NCBI RefSeq assembly: GCF_002272925.1
Contig: NZ_MLAR01000002.1
Span: 124,001-188,000 of the forward strand
Length of the DNA stretch: 64,000 nt
Direction of reading: 5' to 3'
Source of the DNA: Helicobacter sp. 13S00401-1
GTDB taxonomy: Bacteria; Campylobacterota; Campylobacteria; Campylobacterales; Helicobacteraceae
The notes beneath the pieces are model-generated. The model saw nothing but the letters and a program-made list of their open reading frames with translations. It was not told where the DNA came from and searched no databases. Shown piece after piece: positions 1 through 8,310 of this stretch (its first letter is position 1; each line of letters starts with the position of its first letter). A program made the position numbers and the translations under genes.

Positions 1-1064
1 ATTATCTTTTGGGCTAGTCTATAGCGTGCTTCCCTACGCTTAGCTTTGTTTATAATAAAAAAAGTCCCATACTTTGCTAGTTTTGGTATACCTAGATAGT
101 TACTATTAGCATCTCTTCCAAAGTGTTTATCTTTGTGATAGATCTCACCTTCTTCTATAAGATGCTTTAAAAAACTTGCAAGTTTTTCTATATCAAAGTC
201 ACCTTCAAACTTCCCATTATTCAAAGGACTAGAACGCAGCATTTTTAGATAAAGGCTATCATCACTATCAAGCTTTTTAATGTACTCAAGGGCAGATTCT
301 AAGTTAGCAAAGTCATTTAGGTTAATAAAACTTTCTTGATTAAAATCTAATCTAGCATCACTTGCCCCCCAGTAAACTGGCACACTACCAGCCAAAAAAG
401 CATCCATGATCTTTTCAGTAACATAGCCTTTATGTGAAGAGTTTTCTATAGCTAAAGAAAACTTATACTCACTTTGAAAAGCTATCTTATCTTTTACTGG
501 TCCACCTATATTATTAGCAGCCCTTCCTCCACTATCTACTTGTTTATATTGACTAAAGCCTCTTAAAGTATCTAGGCGCATAGATTCCATATTAAAATCA
601 TTAGAAAAAACTATGTTGCAAAACTTGCGATTTAGCATAGTTTTATCATCACGCAAGCGTAAAGTTGAGTACTTATTACGACTTAGGTCTTCAAATCCCT
701 GCCAGATATAATGAGGCATCCTTAAGTGCCTATCCATATAGCTTAAGTGTTCAAAGCTTAAAGCATAGTCATAGGCGTTAAAGTTTGGGCAGATATTCTC
801 CCCTATATAAATGACACGTTTACACTTATACTCTAATGCCCTAGAGCCAAAGACTGAGCAAAAAACCACTTCTGGATTACTCTCGTCATAGACTAACTCA
901 TAGTTATATCTTAGGGCATGGGCTATTAGATTACGCTCTTTATCAAAAGTCTCCCAAAAGTCTACAAATGCAACCCTAAGTTCTCTTTTTAAAGCCTTAC
1001 TTTGTGAAGGTATATCACCTTTTAGTCCTAGCTTAGATTCAAATACCTCATAAAAATTCATCAT
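1..1064 (-). CDS. fucT: Alpha-1,3-fucosyltransferase (GT10), 3' end beyond window
   Basis: Transfers fucose from GDP-fucose to N-acetyllactosamine or related units of the LPS O-chain, giving Lewis-type antigens in Helicobacter. I translated this from the minus strand: it opens with ATG ATG behind AAAGG and stays open for 354 codons to the left edge. The GT10 signature is clear: Y(I)GEN near residues 87-90, RMP at 115-117, and the donor-site block FSLAIENS...YVTEK...AG(S)VPVYWG at about 202-233. H. pylori FucT aligns along the whole visible length. The C-terminal heptad repeats and amphipathic tail of that family would lie outside the window. It is 32 bases downstream of the lipoprotein pair, so may be co-transcribed. 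A run of only six G (365-370) lies in the VYWG region, too short to argue for phase variation. The family is certain; the acceptor and linkage are not shown by the sequence. Confidence 0.93.
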   Translation of the reverse strand, partial: MMNFYEVFESKLGLKGDIPSQSKALKRELRVAFVDFWETFDKERNLIAHALRYNYELVYDESNPEVVFCSVFGSRALEYKCKRVIYIGENICPNFNAYDYALSFEHLSYMDRHLRMPHYIWQGFEDLSRNKYSTLRLRDDKTMLNRKFCNIVFSNDFNMESMRLDTLRGFSQYKQVDSGGRAANNIGGPVKDKIAFQSEYKFSLAIENSSHKGYVTEKIMDAFLAGSVPVYWGASDARLDFNQESFINLNDFANLESALEYIKKLDSDDSLYLKMLRSSPLNNGKFEGDFDIEKLASFLKHLIEEGEIYHKDKHFGRDANSNYLGIPKLAKYGTFFIINKAKRREARYRLAQKI

Positions 1065-1096
1065 CTACCTTTTTAATTTACAAGCTAGCTTCTAAT

Positions 1097-1699
1097 CTAC
1101 CAAGCTACATCTTTAGAGCCTGTAACTTTTATGATATGACTATCATCATCCCACACTACAAGTCCAGTTTTTAGGTCTGTTAAAACTAGGATAAATGAAT
1201 AATCTATCCTTTGTTTTCTACCAACTGCTGTGTTTTTTTGCACTATCTTGCCAGAGAGAGAAAGATCAGGTGCTATAAGGTTTCCTTCTTCTATGGTAGT
1301 TTTTTGATTAACCTCTTTATCATCTCTAAGCTTTCTAGCCCTACTTATCATATCATCAGTCATACCGCCACTTCCACTTATGGCTGAAGTTAGTTGAAAC
1401 TTACCAGTATTTCTCATAGCGCGCGCTATCTTTAAGGTTAGGTCTTGAGTATTTACTCTTTGCATAGTGTCATTTATAACATCTGATATAGCCAAAATCT
1501 TTGGTTTGCCGCTTAGATTTTGTACATAGCTGCTATCAAGCAAATTTTGTACACTCTTTCTAGCTGTGCTTTCTATGTCATGAAAGTCTATACCTACACT
1601 TGTAAGCTCCTTAGAATCTGCGTTATTTAGATAGGTCACTTGGTTACTACAGCCTGCTATGAAGAGGGCAAAAAGTGCTATATAAAGTAGTTTTTTCAT
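1097..1699 (-). CDS. Penicillin-binding protein activator LpoB-like lipoprotein
   Basis: A 200-residue lipoprotein. Residues 1-17 form a signal peptide ending in the lipobox LFIAGC, so Cys17 should be lipidated. The body resembles the LpoB / COG3417 family, outer-membrane lipoproteins that in enterobacteria activate the glycosyltransferase and transpeptidase PBP1B; the visible pattern is an FxDIxxTA segment, an IAISDVIND segment and a late SGKIVQ...YSFILVLTDLKTGLVVW strand pair. The ATG lies immediately after the upstream gene's stop codon, with AAAGGAGAT as ribosome-binding site, so the two are translationally coupled. The pairing with a COG3014-type protein is, from memory, seen in other Proteobacteria. 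The PBP partner is not in this window; a direct role in peptidoglycan synthesis is inference. Confidence 0.75.
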   Translation of the reverse strand: MKKLLYIALFALFIAGCSNQVTYLNNADSKELTSVGIDFHDIESTARKSVQNLLDSSYVQNLSGKPKILAISDVINDTMQRVNTQDLTLKIARAMRNTGKFQLTSAISGSGGMTDDMISRARKLRDDKEVNQKTTIEEGNLIAPDLSLSGKIVQKNTAVGRKQRIDYSFILVLTDLKTGLVVWDDDSHIIKVTGSKDVAW

Positions 1700-3214
1700 T
1701 TAATCTCCTTTGATGATAAAGTGGTTTGTGATGTGATTTTTAGCCCTTATATAGACTATATTGTCAGTTTTAGAACATAGATTTAAAGTATCGCTTTTTT
1801 TAGCTTTAAAGTTGTTTATAAGTATCTTATTTTTTTCTCCTTGCTTTAAGGACTTAAAGTTTTTAAAGTTTTTATCTAAAGATACATCACTAGGGCACTT
1901 ACTAGCATCATCTATAAAGTGAAGTTTTAGTAATAAGATTCCATCTCCTGTGATATTTGCATCGCTACTTTTAAAGTTGCTATTTAAAATTCTTGCAACT
2001 AAAGTTCTATTAGGCAAGAAAGTACTAGATCTTGTATCAGCGCTTGCACTTGCTTGAAAGGCTATAGTAGCAAGGCTTCCAGCTATACTTAAAAGTGGTA
2101 TATTTTGATTATTACCCACTATTTGCATGCTTTGAGTGATGGCAAGCTTTGATATAGTACTTATCATAGCCCTAGTTATGATTAAAGGAAGTTGCTTTTT
2201 AAACTCGCTTATAAAAAGTGAGCTAAGATTGGTTATAACTTCTATATTTCTATCTCCTATCTTATAGTTTGAAAAAGCATTTTTCCCATCCCTTCCTTGC
2301 AAGGTTGGTAAAACAAAACTAACTCCTACAAGTCCACCTGGAGTAAACAAAAGTGGCGAGATAGAAAGACTAGCCTTTCTAACTATATCTCCATCATCGA
2401 TAATAACCCATGTATAACGCTTTATTTTTCCATTTCGCCTATCTTCTAAAAGCTGCATATCATCTAAGATAACCCCAGACTTTGTTATCCCATAAGCTTC
2501 TTTTAGCAAGTCTATAGACTTTGAGTAGTCTCCATCAAGCAAGAAAAAAAGCCCTGATAGATAGGATATGCTTGGATTGATAAGATTCTTATAAACTTCA
2601 AAACCAAAAATATTGCTATAGTCTTTATTTATGATACTAACTATCTCTTTATCTCTAGTGCTAGGTGTTATGGTATCTTGCTTATCTTTTTTTTGTTCTT
2701 TTTGAAGCTGTTTAAGCTGGGCTTTTCTTATCTCTTTAGCATAGTAGTCACTTGCCATCCTTTGTCTATCATTAGCCCTATTAAACTCAACCCTAGCATC
2801 AGCATAATCACCTAGCTGTACAAAAGATAAGGCCTTATAAAGATTAAGTAAAGAGCCTTCAAAAAAGTAGCCAGTATATGGGATGGCTAGGTCATTAGTT
2901 AAAGTTGCACCTACATTTTCTAAAGCTCCAACAAAAAAACCACTTTTTACCCTTGCATTAAATAGCTCCTCTGCCCTATCAAGTGTAGGTATACTGTAAT
3001 AGCCTCCCCCCCATGAAAAGTCTAAGTATCCTTCTTGCATAGTCCAAAGCAGTGCATCAGTCTTATCTTTTTCTGCACTTAGTGTTTTCTTATAAGCAGT
3101 CTGAAAGTTGTTTGCATCATAAGCGTTATTAATATAAGCAGAGTGTATATCACAGGCTATAAAAAATAATGCTACAAATGCACTCAAAAAAATCGAGCGT
3201 AAAGACAGGTGCAA
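1700..3214 (-). CDS. COG3014-like lipoprotein of unknown function
   Basis: A 504-residue protein starting at TTG behind AAGGAAAAG. Residues 1-21 form a signal peptide ending FFIAC, so Cys21 is a likely lipidation site. It matches my memory of the uncharacterised COG3014 family. An early helical, TPR-like region (about residues 60-260) includes a Lys/Gln-rich stretch near residues 160-185. A hydrophobic segment with SPLLFTPGGLVGVSFVLP sits around 285-302, followed by an Ala/Ser-rich segment near 375-395. The stop codon abuts the start of the LpoB-like gene, suggesting a two-lipoprotein unit. A G7 run (3006-3012) encodes part of WGGGYY. The start is shared-spacer divergent from the Sel1 gene. 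Function unknown; an envelope or cell-wall role is inferred from its partner only. Confidence 0.7.
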   Translation of the reverse strand: MHLSLRSIFLSAFVALFFIACDIHSAYINNAYDANNFQTAYKKTLSAEKDKTDALLWTMQEGYLDFSWGGGYYSIPTLDRAEELFNARVKSGFFVGALENVGATLTNDLAIPYTGYFFEGSLLNLYKALSFVQLGDYADARVEFNRANDRQRMASDYYAKEIRKAQLKQLQKEQKKDKQDTITPSTRDKEIVSIINKDYSNIFGFEVYKNLINPSISYLSGLFFLLDGDYSKSIDLLKEAYGITKSGVILDDMQLLEDRRNGKIKRYTWVIIDDGDIVRKASLSISPLLFTPGGLVGVSFVLPTLQGRDGKNAFSNYKIGDRNIEVITNLSSLFISEFKKQLPLIITRAMISTISKLAITQSMQIVGNNQNIPLLSIAGSLATIAFQASASADTRSSTFLPNRTLVARILNSNFKSSDANITGDGILLLKLHFIDDASKCPSDVSLDKNFKNFKSLKQGEKNKILINNFKAKKSDTLNLCSKTDNIVYIRAKNHITNHFIIKGD

Positions 3215-3260
3215 ACTTTTCCTTTATTTATATAACTTAAACAAGAGTTGAAATTGATAT

Positions 3261-3266
3261 TATAAT
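3261..3266 (+). promoter_or_regulatory. Putative -10 box of the Sel1-repeat gene
   Basis: A perfect TATAAT lies 28 bases before the ATG of the Sel1-repeat gene, in the short divergent spacer shared with the COG3014-like gene. No convincing -35 was seen, which is usual for Helicobacter housekeeping promoters. Confidence 0.5.
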
Positions 3267-3293
3267 TAACTAACCAGTATTTTAAGGATATTT

Positions 3294-4322
3294 ATGAGGC
3301 TTATTTTGGCTGTGATGATTTTTATCGGAGTTGCTTATCCACTAACTTATAAAGATGCATATGATACTTATAAAGAAGGTAGGGTTTCTATAGCACTTGG
3401 AATGTTTGATGCACTGTGTAGTGGTGGAGATATGACAGCTTGCTTTAGTGCTGGAATCTTTTTTAGTGGGCAACATGGGATAGCAAGAGATGAAGCAAAG
3501 ATGCAAAGCTACTATCAAAAAGCTTGTAATGGCGGTATAGCTCAAGCTTGTAATAACCTAGGAGCAGAGTTTCAAAGTCAAGGTGGCAATGAAAAAGAGG
3601 CTAAAGCTAGAGAAAAAGCCCTAGCCAAAGAAAGCAAGAGAGTAGAAAAAGAGCAAAAAAAACTAGCTGCTTTAAGGGAAAAGGAGCTAAAAAGTGGTGG
3701 TTTTTCACCTAGTTTTAACCCTAATCTTTCTTCTAATCTTGAAGGACAACAAGGCCTTCTTCAAGGCTCTCAAGATTTACAAAATCCTAACGCACAAGCC
3801 TTTAATCAAAATCCTCAAAATGCCCACAACAACCAAAACCCAAACTTCTACAGTCCAAGAAACTATGAAGAAAGTAGACTTAAAGCTCCTTATGCTATGA
3901 ATGAAGGCTATGCAGGCTACTTTAGAGCTTGTAATCTAGGCAACTATGAAGCTTGCAATAACCTAGCTTTAAGCTATCAAAACGGAAGTTTGGGCTTACA
4001 GGCTAATGAAACTACAGCCACTATGCTATTTTACAGGGCTTGTCAAGGTGGCTTTATGGAATCTTGCTTTTATCTAGCTAATGCTTACTACTTTGGGAAG
4101 GGCGTAGGTCAAAGCTATGAAAACGCTTCTAGGCTTTATGATCTAGCCTGTGATAACAACGTAGCTAACTCTTGCCTAAATGCTGGAGTTATATATGAAA
4201 GCGGGCAAGCAGGAGTGCAAGATCTAAGCAAAGCACTTGATTTATACACTAAGGCTTGTCAATTAGGTAGTGCACAAGGTTGTAAATATCTTTCAGATTT
4301 AGCTAAGCGATACAAAAATTAA
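3294..4322 (+). CDS. Cysteine-rich Sel1-repeat (Hcp-like) secreted protein
   Basis: A 342-residue protein with a signal peptide (about residues 1-16) and two blocks of Sel1-like repeats. Each repeat carries a Cys-x7-Cys pair (for example ACNLGNYEAC and ACQGGFMESC), six pairs in all; this is the pattern of Helicobacter cysteine-rich proteins, where each pair is disulfide-bonded between helices of one repeat. Two repeats precede and four follow an insertion of roughly 105 residues (about 97-203). The insertion begins as a Lys/Glu-rich helix and becomes Asn/Gln-rich and low in complexity. H. pylori Hcp proteins are secreted, immunogenic and sometimes bind beta-lactams; which member this corresponds to is not clear. 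It stands alone, divergent from the lipoprotein genes, with AAGGA before the ATG. Confidence 0.85.
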   Translation: MRLILAVMIFIGVAYPLTYKDAYDTYKEGRVSIALGMFDALCSGGDMTACFSAGIFFSGQHGIARDEAKMQSYYQKACNGGIAQACNNLGAEFQSQGGNEKEAKAREKALAKESKRVEKEQKKLAALREKELKSGGFSPSFNPNLSSNLEGQQGLLQGSQDLQNPNAQAFNQNPQNAHNNQNPNFYSPRNYEESRLKAPYAMNEGYAGYFRACNLGNYEACNNLALSYQNGSLGLQANETTATMLFYRACQGGFMESCFYLANAYYFGKGVGQSYENASRLYDLACDNNVANSCLNAGVIYESGQAGVQDLSKALDLYTKACQLGSAQGCKYLSDLAKRYKN

Positions 4323-4367
4323 TGTGTTAGAATCCAAACTGCAACAAAACCGAGGAGTTTTAAAACT

Positions 4368-4985
4368 ATGGAGATCTTAAAGCAAGCTTTTGGAAGATGT
4401 GAGACAAACTGCTACATAGCAAAAACTAATGGCGTTACTTTTATCATAGATCCAGGAGAAGGTTCAGCTAAATGGGTCTTAGAAAATGCTAGTGATGCTG
4501 ATGCGATCTTAGTAACTCACGGTCACTTTGATCACATATGGGATTTATACTTGTTAAAAGAGGCCTTTAAGAAAATAGGCAAAGATATAAAAATCTACTG
4601 CCCTAAAGAAGATGCTTTTATGTTAGAACGTGATGGTTTTAACCTAGGACTTACTCCTTGCAAACCAGATATTTTAATAGAAGGCAAAAAAGGTGTTACC
4701 ACTTTAGATATCAAAGGAGTAAAGGTTAGATTCCACCACTTCCCAGGTCATACTCCAGGCTGTTCTATGATAGAGATAGATGGAGTATTTTTTAGTGGTG
4801 ATTTCATCTTTAAAAGAAGTATAGGAAGGTATGACTTTGACTTTTCTAATCCACAAGATATGAAAGAATCGCTAAAACGTTTTCAAGATATGCACCAAGA
4901 TGGCAAGATATATCCAGGGCATGGAGAAAGCACTAGCATTAATGATGAACACGCTAGTGTAAGCATCTGGCTAAATAGAATGTAA
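4368..4985 (+). CDS. MBL-fold metallo-hydrolase (glyoxalase II-like)
   Basis: A 205-residue metallo-beta-lactamase-fold hydrolase. The metal ligands are visible: HGHFDH at residues 51-56, PGHTPG near 127-132, the bridging Asp in SGDFIF near 144, and a final His in PGHGE near 185. This is the layout of glyoxalase II / YcbL-like enzymes, which bind two metal ions and commonly hydrolyse thioesters. The lack of a C-terminal substrate domain makes it shorter than classical GloB, so the substrate cannot be named. It begins a plus-strand run with the ThiF/MoeB-type gene 11 bases downstream; H. pylori has, from memory, the same neighbour order. Confidence 0.88.
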   Translation: MEILKQAFGRCETNCYIAKTNGVTFIIDPGEGSAKWVLENASDADAILVTHGHFDHIWDLYLLKEAFKKIGKDIKIYCPKEDAFMLERDGFNLGLTPCKPDILIEGKKGVTTLDIKGVKVRFHHFPGHTPGCSMIEIDGVFFSGDFIFKRSIGRYDFDFSNPQDMKESLKRFQDMHQDGKIYPGHGESTSINDEHASVSIWLNRM

Positions 4986-4996
4986 AGGTAGGATGA

Positions 4997-5776
4997 ATGG
5001 GTTTAAACGCAGAGCAAAAGGAGAGATATCTTAGACATTTAATGTTAGAAGATGTTGGGGAAGCTGGACAAGAAAAACTTAGTCAAGCTAAAGTGTTAGT
5101 TATAGGTGCTGGAGGACTAGGCTCTCCAGTCTTGCTCTATCTAGCAGCAGCAGGTATAGGTAATATAGGCGTACTAGACTTTGATAAAGTAGATATTAGT
5201 AACCTTCAAAGACAGGTTATACATAGAACACAAGATATAAACGTCCCAAAAGTAGAATCTGCTAAAGCTAAAATGAACGCACTTAATCCAGAAGTAAAAG
5301 TTGATACTTATCAAATGAAGCTAGATTCAAAAAATGCCTTAGAACTTTTTAGTAAGTATGACTTTATAATAGATGCAACTGATAACTTTGCGGGGAAATT
5401 TTTGATTAATGATGCTAGTTTTTTAGCTAAAAAACCTCTAAGCCACGCTGGCGTTTTAAAGTACAGAGGTCAGGCTATGACTATCTTACCAGGAGAGAGT
5501 GCTTGCTTTGCTTGTGCCTTTGATGCCCCTCCTCCAGTTGAATTAAACAGCTACTTTAAAGCAGGTCTTTTTGGTGTGTGTCCAGGGATCTTAGGCTGTA
5601 TACAAGCTAGTGAAGCTATAAAATATTTTCTAGGTATTGGCGATTTATTACTTAACACTCTTTTAACTGCTGATTTAAAAAGCATGGAGTTTAGAAGAGT
5701 AGCGGTAAAAAAAGATCCTAACTGTAGGGTCTGTGGGAAAGAAGGCTTAAAAGAGCTAAAAGATTATCAATCTTAA
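4997..5776 (+). CDS. HesA/MoeB/ThiF-family adenylyltransferase
   Basis: An E1-like enzyme of 259 residues that adenylates the C-terminal Gly-Gly of a small ubiquitin-like sulfur carrier (ThiS for thiamin thiazole, MoaD for molybdopterin). The ATP-binding loop GAGGLGS is at residues 37-43, followed by DFDKVDISNLQRQ with the Arg finger and by DATDNF near 126-131. Two CxxC pairs (CFAC near 173 and CRVC near 244) should hold a structural zinc. The rhodanese domain found in longer MoeB/MOCS3 forms is absent. A thiS-like gene lies 24 kb away at 29185 and an Mo-dependent TtrA is encoded in this window, so either pathway would be served. Which carrier it uses cannot be decided from sequence alone. 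Confidence 0.9.
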   Translation: MGLNAEQKERYLRHLMLEDVGEAGQEKLSQAKVLVIGAGGLGSPVLLYLAAAGIGNIGVLDFDKVDISNLQRQVIHRTQDINVPKVESAKAKMNALNPEVKVDTYQMKLDSKNALELFSKYDFIIDATDNFAGKFLINDASFLAKKPLSHAGVLKYRGQAMTILPGESACFACAFDAPPPVELNSYFKAGLFGVCPGILGCIQASEAIKYFLGIGDLLLNTLLTADLKSMEFRRVAVKKDPNCRVCGKEGLKELKDYQS

Positions 5777-5780
5777 GAAG

Positions 5781-5812
5781 GCTTGCAAAACAAACCAAAA
5801 ACTTTTGCAAGC
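5781..5812 (+). terminator. Hairpin between ThiF-like gene and motA
   Basis: A perfect 10-bp inverted repeat, GCTTGCAAAA (5781-5790) and TTTTGCAAGC (5803-5812), lies just after the stop of the ThiF-like gene. The 3' side is followed by TTAAAATTCTT rather than a clean T run, so termination may be partial. It separates the metabolic pair from motAB. Confidence 0.5.
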
Positions 5813-5867
5813 TTAAAATTCTTGCTTGATTAATATAAAATAAATCTTACTAATATAAGGCATTGTT

Positions 5868-6638
5868 ATGGATCTATCTACTATCCTTGGTATCATTTTA
5901 GCGCTAGTTAGTCTCTCTGTTGGAGACATTTTAGAAGGTGGTAATCCTATACACATCCTCCATCTAAGCTCTATATTGATAGTCATACCAACAGCAGCCT
6001 TTTCTGCTATGACAGCAACCCATATGAGATATGTAAAAGGGGCTTTTAAAGAGTTAAAGATAATCTTTGTAAATCCTAAAGTAAATATTAATGCCACTAT
6101 TAGACAAATGGTTGAGTTTAGTACTGAAGCTAGGAAAAATGGCCTTTTAACTCTAGAAGCAAGAGTAGCCCAACTTGAAGATGACTTTGCAAGACAGGCC
6201 ATGTCTATGATAATAGATGGTAGAGAAGCAAAAGATGTAAGAGAAGATATGGAAGTACAAATCGAAGAAATCGAAGACTACTACCACGGCTCAGCCCACT
6301 ACTGGGCATTAATGGGAGAATCTTGTCCAACCTTTGGTCTTGTTGGAGCTGTTATGGGACTTATGCTTGCTTTACAGCTTTTAGATAACCCAGCTGAGAT
6401 GGCAGCTGGGATAGCTTCAGCCTTTACTGCTACAGTTACTGGTATAGTAGGTTCTTATGCCCTTTTTGGTCCTTGGGGTGCAAAACTAAAAGCTAAGTCT
6501 AATGACATAGTAAAAGAAAAAAGAGTTATCCTAGAAGCAGTCATAGGTATAGCTAATGGAGATAATCCAAGGAATCTAGAAGCAAGGCTTTTAGGATTTT
6601 TAAGTCCTAATGAACCTAAAATATCTCAGTTTGACTAG
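5868..6638 (+). CDS. motA: Flagellar motor stator protein MotA
   Basis: Proton-conducting stator subunit that, as MotA5MotB2, generates torque against the rotor protein FliG. The 256 residues closely follow H. pylori MotA: TM1 begins at the N-terminus (MDLSTILGIILALVSLSVGD), TM2 is around 31-50, a large cytoplasmic loop spans about 55-160, and TM3/TM4 are around 160-210 with the conserved GLVGAVMGLMLALQ and TGIVGSYALFGPWG. The charged loop residues that contact FliG fall in the RxxARKNGLLTLEARV region. motB starts 18 bases downstream, so the two form a stator operon. The preceding hairpin suggests a separate promoter. Confidence 0.97.
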   Translation: MDLSTILGIILALVSLSVGDILEGGNPIHILHLSSILIVIPTAAFSAMTATHMRYVKGAFKELKIIFVNPKVNINATIRQMVEFSTEARKNGLLTLEARVAQLEDDFARQAMSMIIDGREAKDVREDMEVQIEEIEDYYHGSAHYWALMGESCPTFGLVGAVMGLMLALQLLDNPAEMAAGIASAFTATVTGIVGSYALFGPWGAKLKAKSNDIVKEKRVILEAVIGIANGDNPRNLEARLLGFLSPNEPKISQFD

Positions 6639-6656
6639 TAAGCAAGGAAAGATCTA

Positions 6657-7433
6657 ATGGCAAGAAAGAAAAAGAAAACAGAATGTCCTATGGGTGAGAA
6701 GTGGGCAGTGCCTTATGCTGACTTTTTATCTTTGCTTTTAGCACTTTTTATCGCCCTTTATGCCATCTCTGCTACTAATACAGAAAAAGTAAAGGCCTTA
6801 AAGACTGAGTTTATAAAAATCTTTGACTTTGCACCAAAACCAGAATCTGCCCAACCAGTTATAATCACTCCTCAAAGCTCAGGCCACGTTACTAATAGAA
6901 CAGATTCTACCCGCGTAACAAAGACAGATAAGCTAAACACTTCAGTAAACTATGTCTCTATAACCCAGCTAAGCAACCTCATACAAGATGGCGGGCTTTT
7001 AGAGCAGATGGAAAAAGGGATAGTGTTAAGATTACCAAGTGATATATTATTCATGCCAGATAGTGCTAAGTTAATAGATTCTGATAGACAAACAGAACTA
7101 AAGCTTTTAGGTAGTTTGATAGCAAAGTTTCCAAAAGAAGTACAGATTAATGTAAGAGGTTACACAGATGACTCTCCATTAAAGACTTTTAGTAATCATT
7201 ATGAACTTGCTAGCAAAAGAGCTTATAATGTTATGGAGTATTTGATATCTGAAGGGGTTGATCCTAGGCAGCTTTCTTATACATCTTATGGAAAGTATCA
7301 TCCTATACTTCCTAACAATAGTGATGTTAATAGGAATGCTAACAATAGAGTTGAGATATACTTTTCAACCTCAAGAGACGCAGTAAACGAAGTTAAGGGC
7401 ATCTTAGATACCCACTCTTCTAACCAGCATTAA
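6657..7433 (+). CDS. motB: Flagellar motor stator protein MotB
   Basis: Partner of MotA. The 258 residues begin with a basic cytoplasmic tail (ARKKKKTE), then a single transmembrane helix WAVPYADFLSLLLALFIALY. This helix contains Asp22, the essential proton-binding residue. A plug/linker follows, then a C-terminal OmpA-like peptidoglycan-binding domain (about 125-240) with the NVRGYTDD, LASKRAYNVMEYL and NRNANNRVEI motifs that anchor the stator to the wall. It follows motA closely and is followed after 13 bases by tatB, so motAB and tatBC could be read on one transcript. Confidence 0.97.
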   Translation: MARKKKKTECPMGEKWAVPYADFLSLLLALFIALYAISATNTEKVKALKTEFIKIFDFAPKPESAQPVIITPQSSGHVTNRTDSTRVTKTDKLNTSVNYVSITQLSNLIQDGGLLEQMEKGIVLRLPSDILFMPDSAKLIDSDRQTELKLLGSLIAKFPKEVQINVRGYTDDSPLKTFSNHYELASKRAYNVMEYLISEGVDPRQLSYTSYGKYHPILPNNSDVNRNANNRVEIYFSTSRDAVNEVKGILDTHSSNQH

Positions 7434-7446
7434 ATAGGAGAAATCA

Positions 7447-8280
7447 TTGTTTGGTTTTGGCTTTGGTGAGATTTTACTAATAGTAGTAGTGGCGATTATC
7501 TTCTTAGGGCCTGATAAACTTCCTAAGGCTATAGTTGATATAGCAAAGTTTATAAAGGCTGTTAAAAAGACCATTGATGGTGCAAAAGATACTATAGATA
7601 AAGAGTTGAATATATCAGAGCTAAAAAAAGAAGCCCTTGAGTATAAAGAAAAGTTTGAACAACAAGTTCAAAGCATAGAGAAAAAAACTGTCAGTCCTAT
7701 AATGCAAGAATATGGCAACATAGATTCCATGTTTTCTGAATATAACCCAAAAAAAATCTTACAAAACCAAGTAGATGGCGTAAAAGAAAGTATAGATGGA
7801 CTAGATGCTAAAAAGAGTAGTGAAGAAAATCTAGATACGCTAGAAGAGCTAGCCACATCTACTAATACTAAAACTGTCCATGAAACAAAAAACATCTCTA
7901 GTGCTGCTCAAAGTGCAGTACAAAGAAGTGGACTAGATGAATCTTTAGTCTTAAACCAGCTAAATAATGACTTAAGCGTAGGTGAAGTTAACAACATACA
8001 CTCAGACATCACAGCTGCTCAAGCTGGCAAACTAAACTTAAATGATACTAATACAAAGCAAGCACAAACTAGCACAGCCAAAAAAGCACGTACAAAACAA
8101 GAGCCCATCTCTAAAGAAGAAAGAGAAAAAAGACATCAAGCCAAACTAGCACAAGATGCTAAGAGGCTAGAGTTAAGGGCAAAAGAAGCTAAGTTTAAAA
8201 CTAATGACTTAGATTCTGAAGGTAAACAAGCTAGGCGTCAGAAGAAAATACAGAAAAAAATAGAAAAAAGTGCTAAATAA
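7447..8280 (+). CDS. tatB: Sec-independent protein translocase subunit TatB
   Basis: Membrane component of the twin-arginine translocase that, with TatC, recognises RR signal peptides of folded proteins. The start is TTG, chosen because AGGAG lies seven bases upstream and the translation begins MFGFGFGEILLIVVVAIIFLGP, the TatB N-terminus with TM helix, the conserved GP hinge and a following amphipathic helix KFIKAVKKTIDGAKDTIDKE. At 277 residues it is clearly longer than most TatB proteins; the extra length is a polar, Ala/Lys/Thr-rich tail (about 100-277) with a very basic end. The tail is probably disordered. tatC follows in the same operon. Substrates in this window include the predicted RR precursors TtrA and TtrB. 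Confidence 0.95.
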   Translation: MFGFGFGEILLIVVVAIIFLGPDKLPKAIVDIAKFIKAVKKTIDGAKDTIDKELNISELKKEALEYKEKFEQQVQSIEKKTVSPIMQEYGNIDSMFSEYNPKKILQNQVDGVKESIDGLDAKKSSEENLDTLEELATSTNTKTVHETKNISSAAQSAVQRSGLDESLVLNQLNNDLSVGEVNNIHSDITAAQAGKLNLNDTNTKQAQTSTAKKARTKQEPISKEEREKRHQAKLAQDAKRLELRAKEAKFKTNDLDSEGKQARRQKKIQKKIEKSAK

Positions 8281-8310
8281 AACCAAAAGCTACTTAAAGG
8301 TAATACACTT

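Noticed and set aside
3006-3012. G7 run in the COG3014-like gene
   Set aside because: Short, encodes the WGGG of a continuous frame, and nothing suggests slippage. Six-base G/C runs in fucT, tsaD, pth, ttrA and fliW were passed over for the same reason.
3694-3900. Plus-strand frame inside the Sel1 gene insertion
   Set aside because: Overlaps a real gene in another frame and has low complexity from the Asn/Gln-rich segment.
5813-6202. Minus-strand open frame over motA
   Set aside because: It is the antisense shadow of a highly conserved gene and has no start signal.
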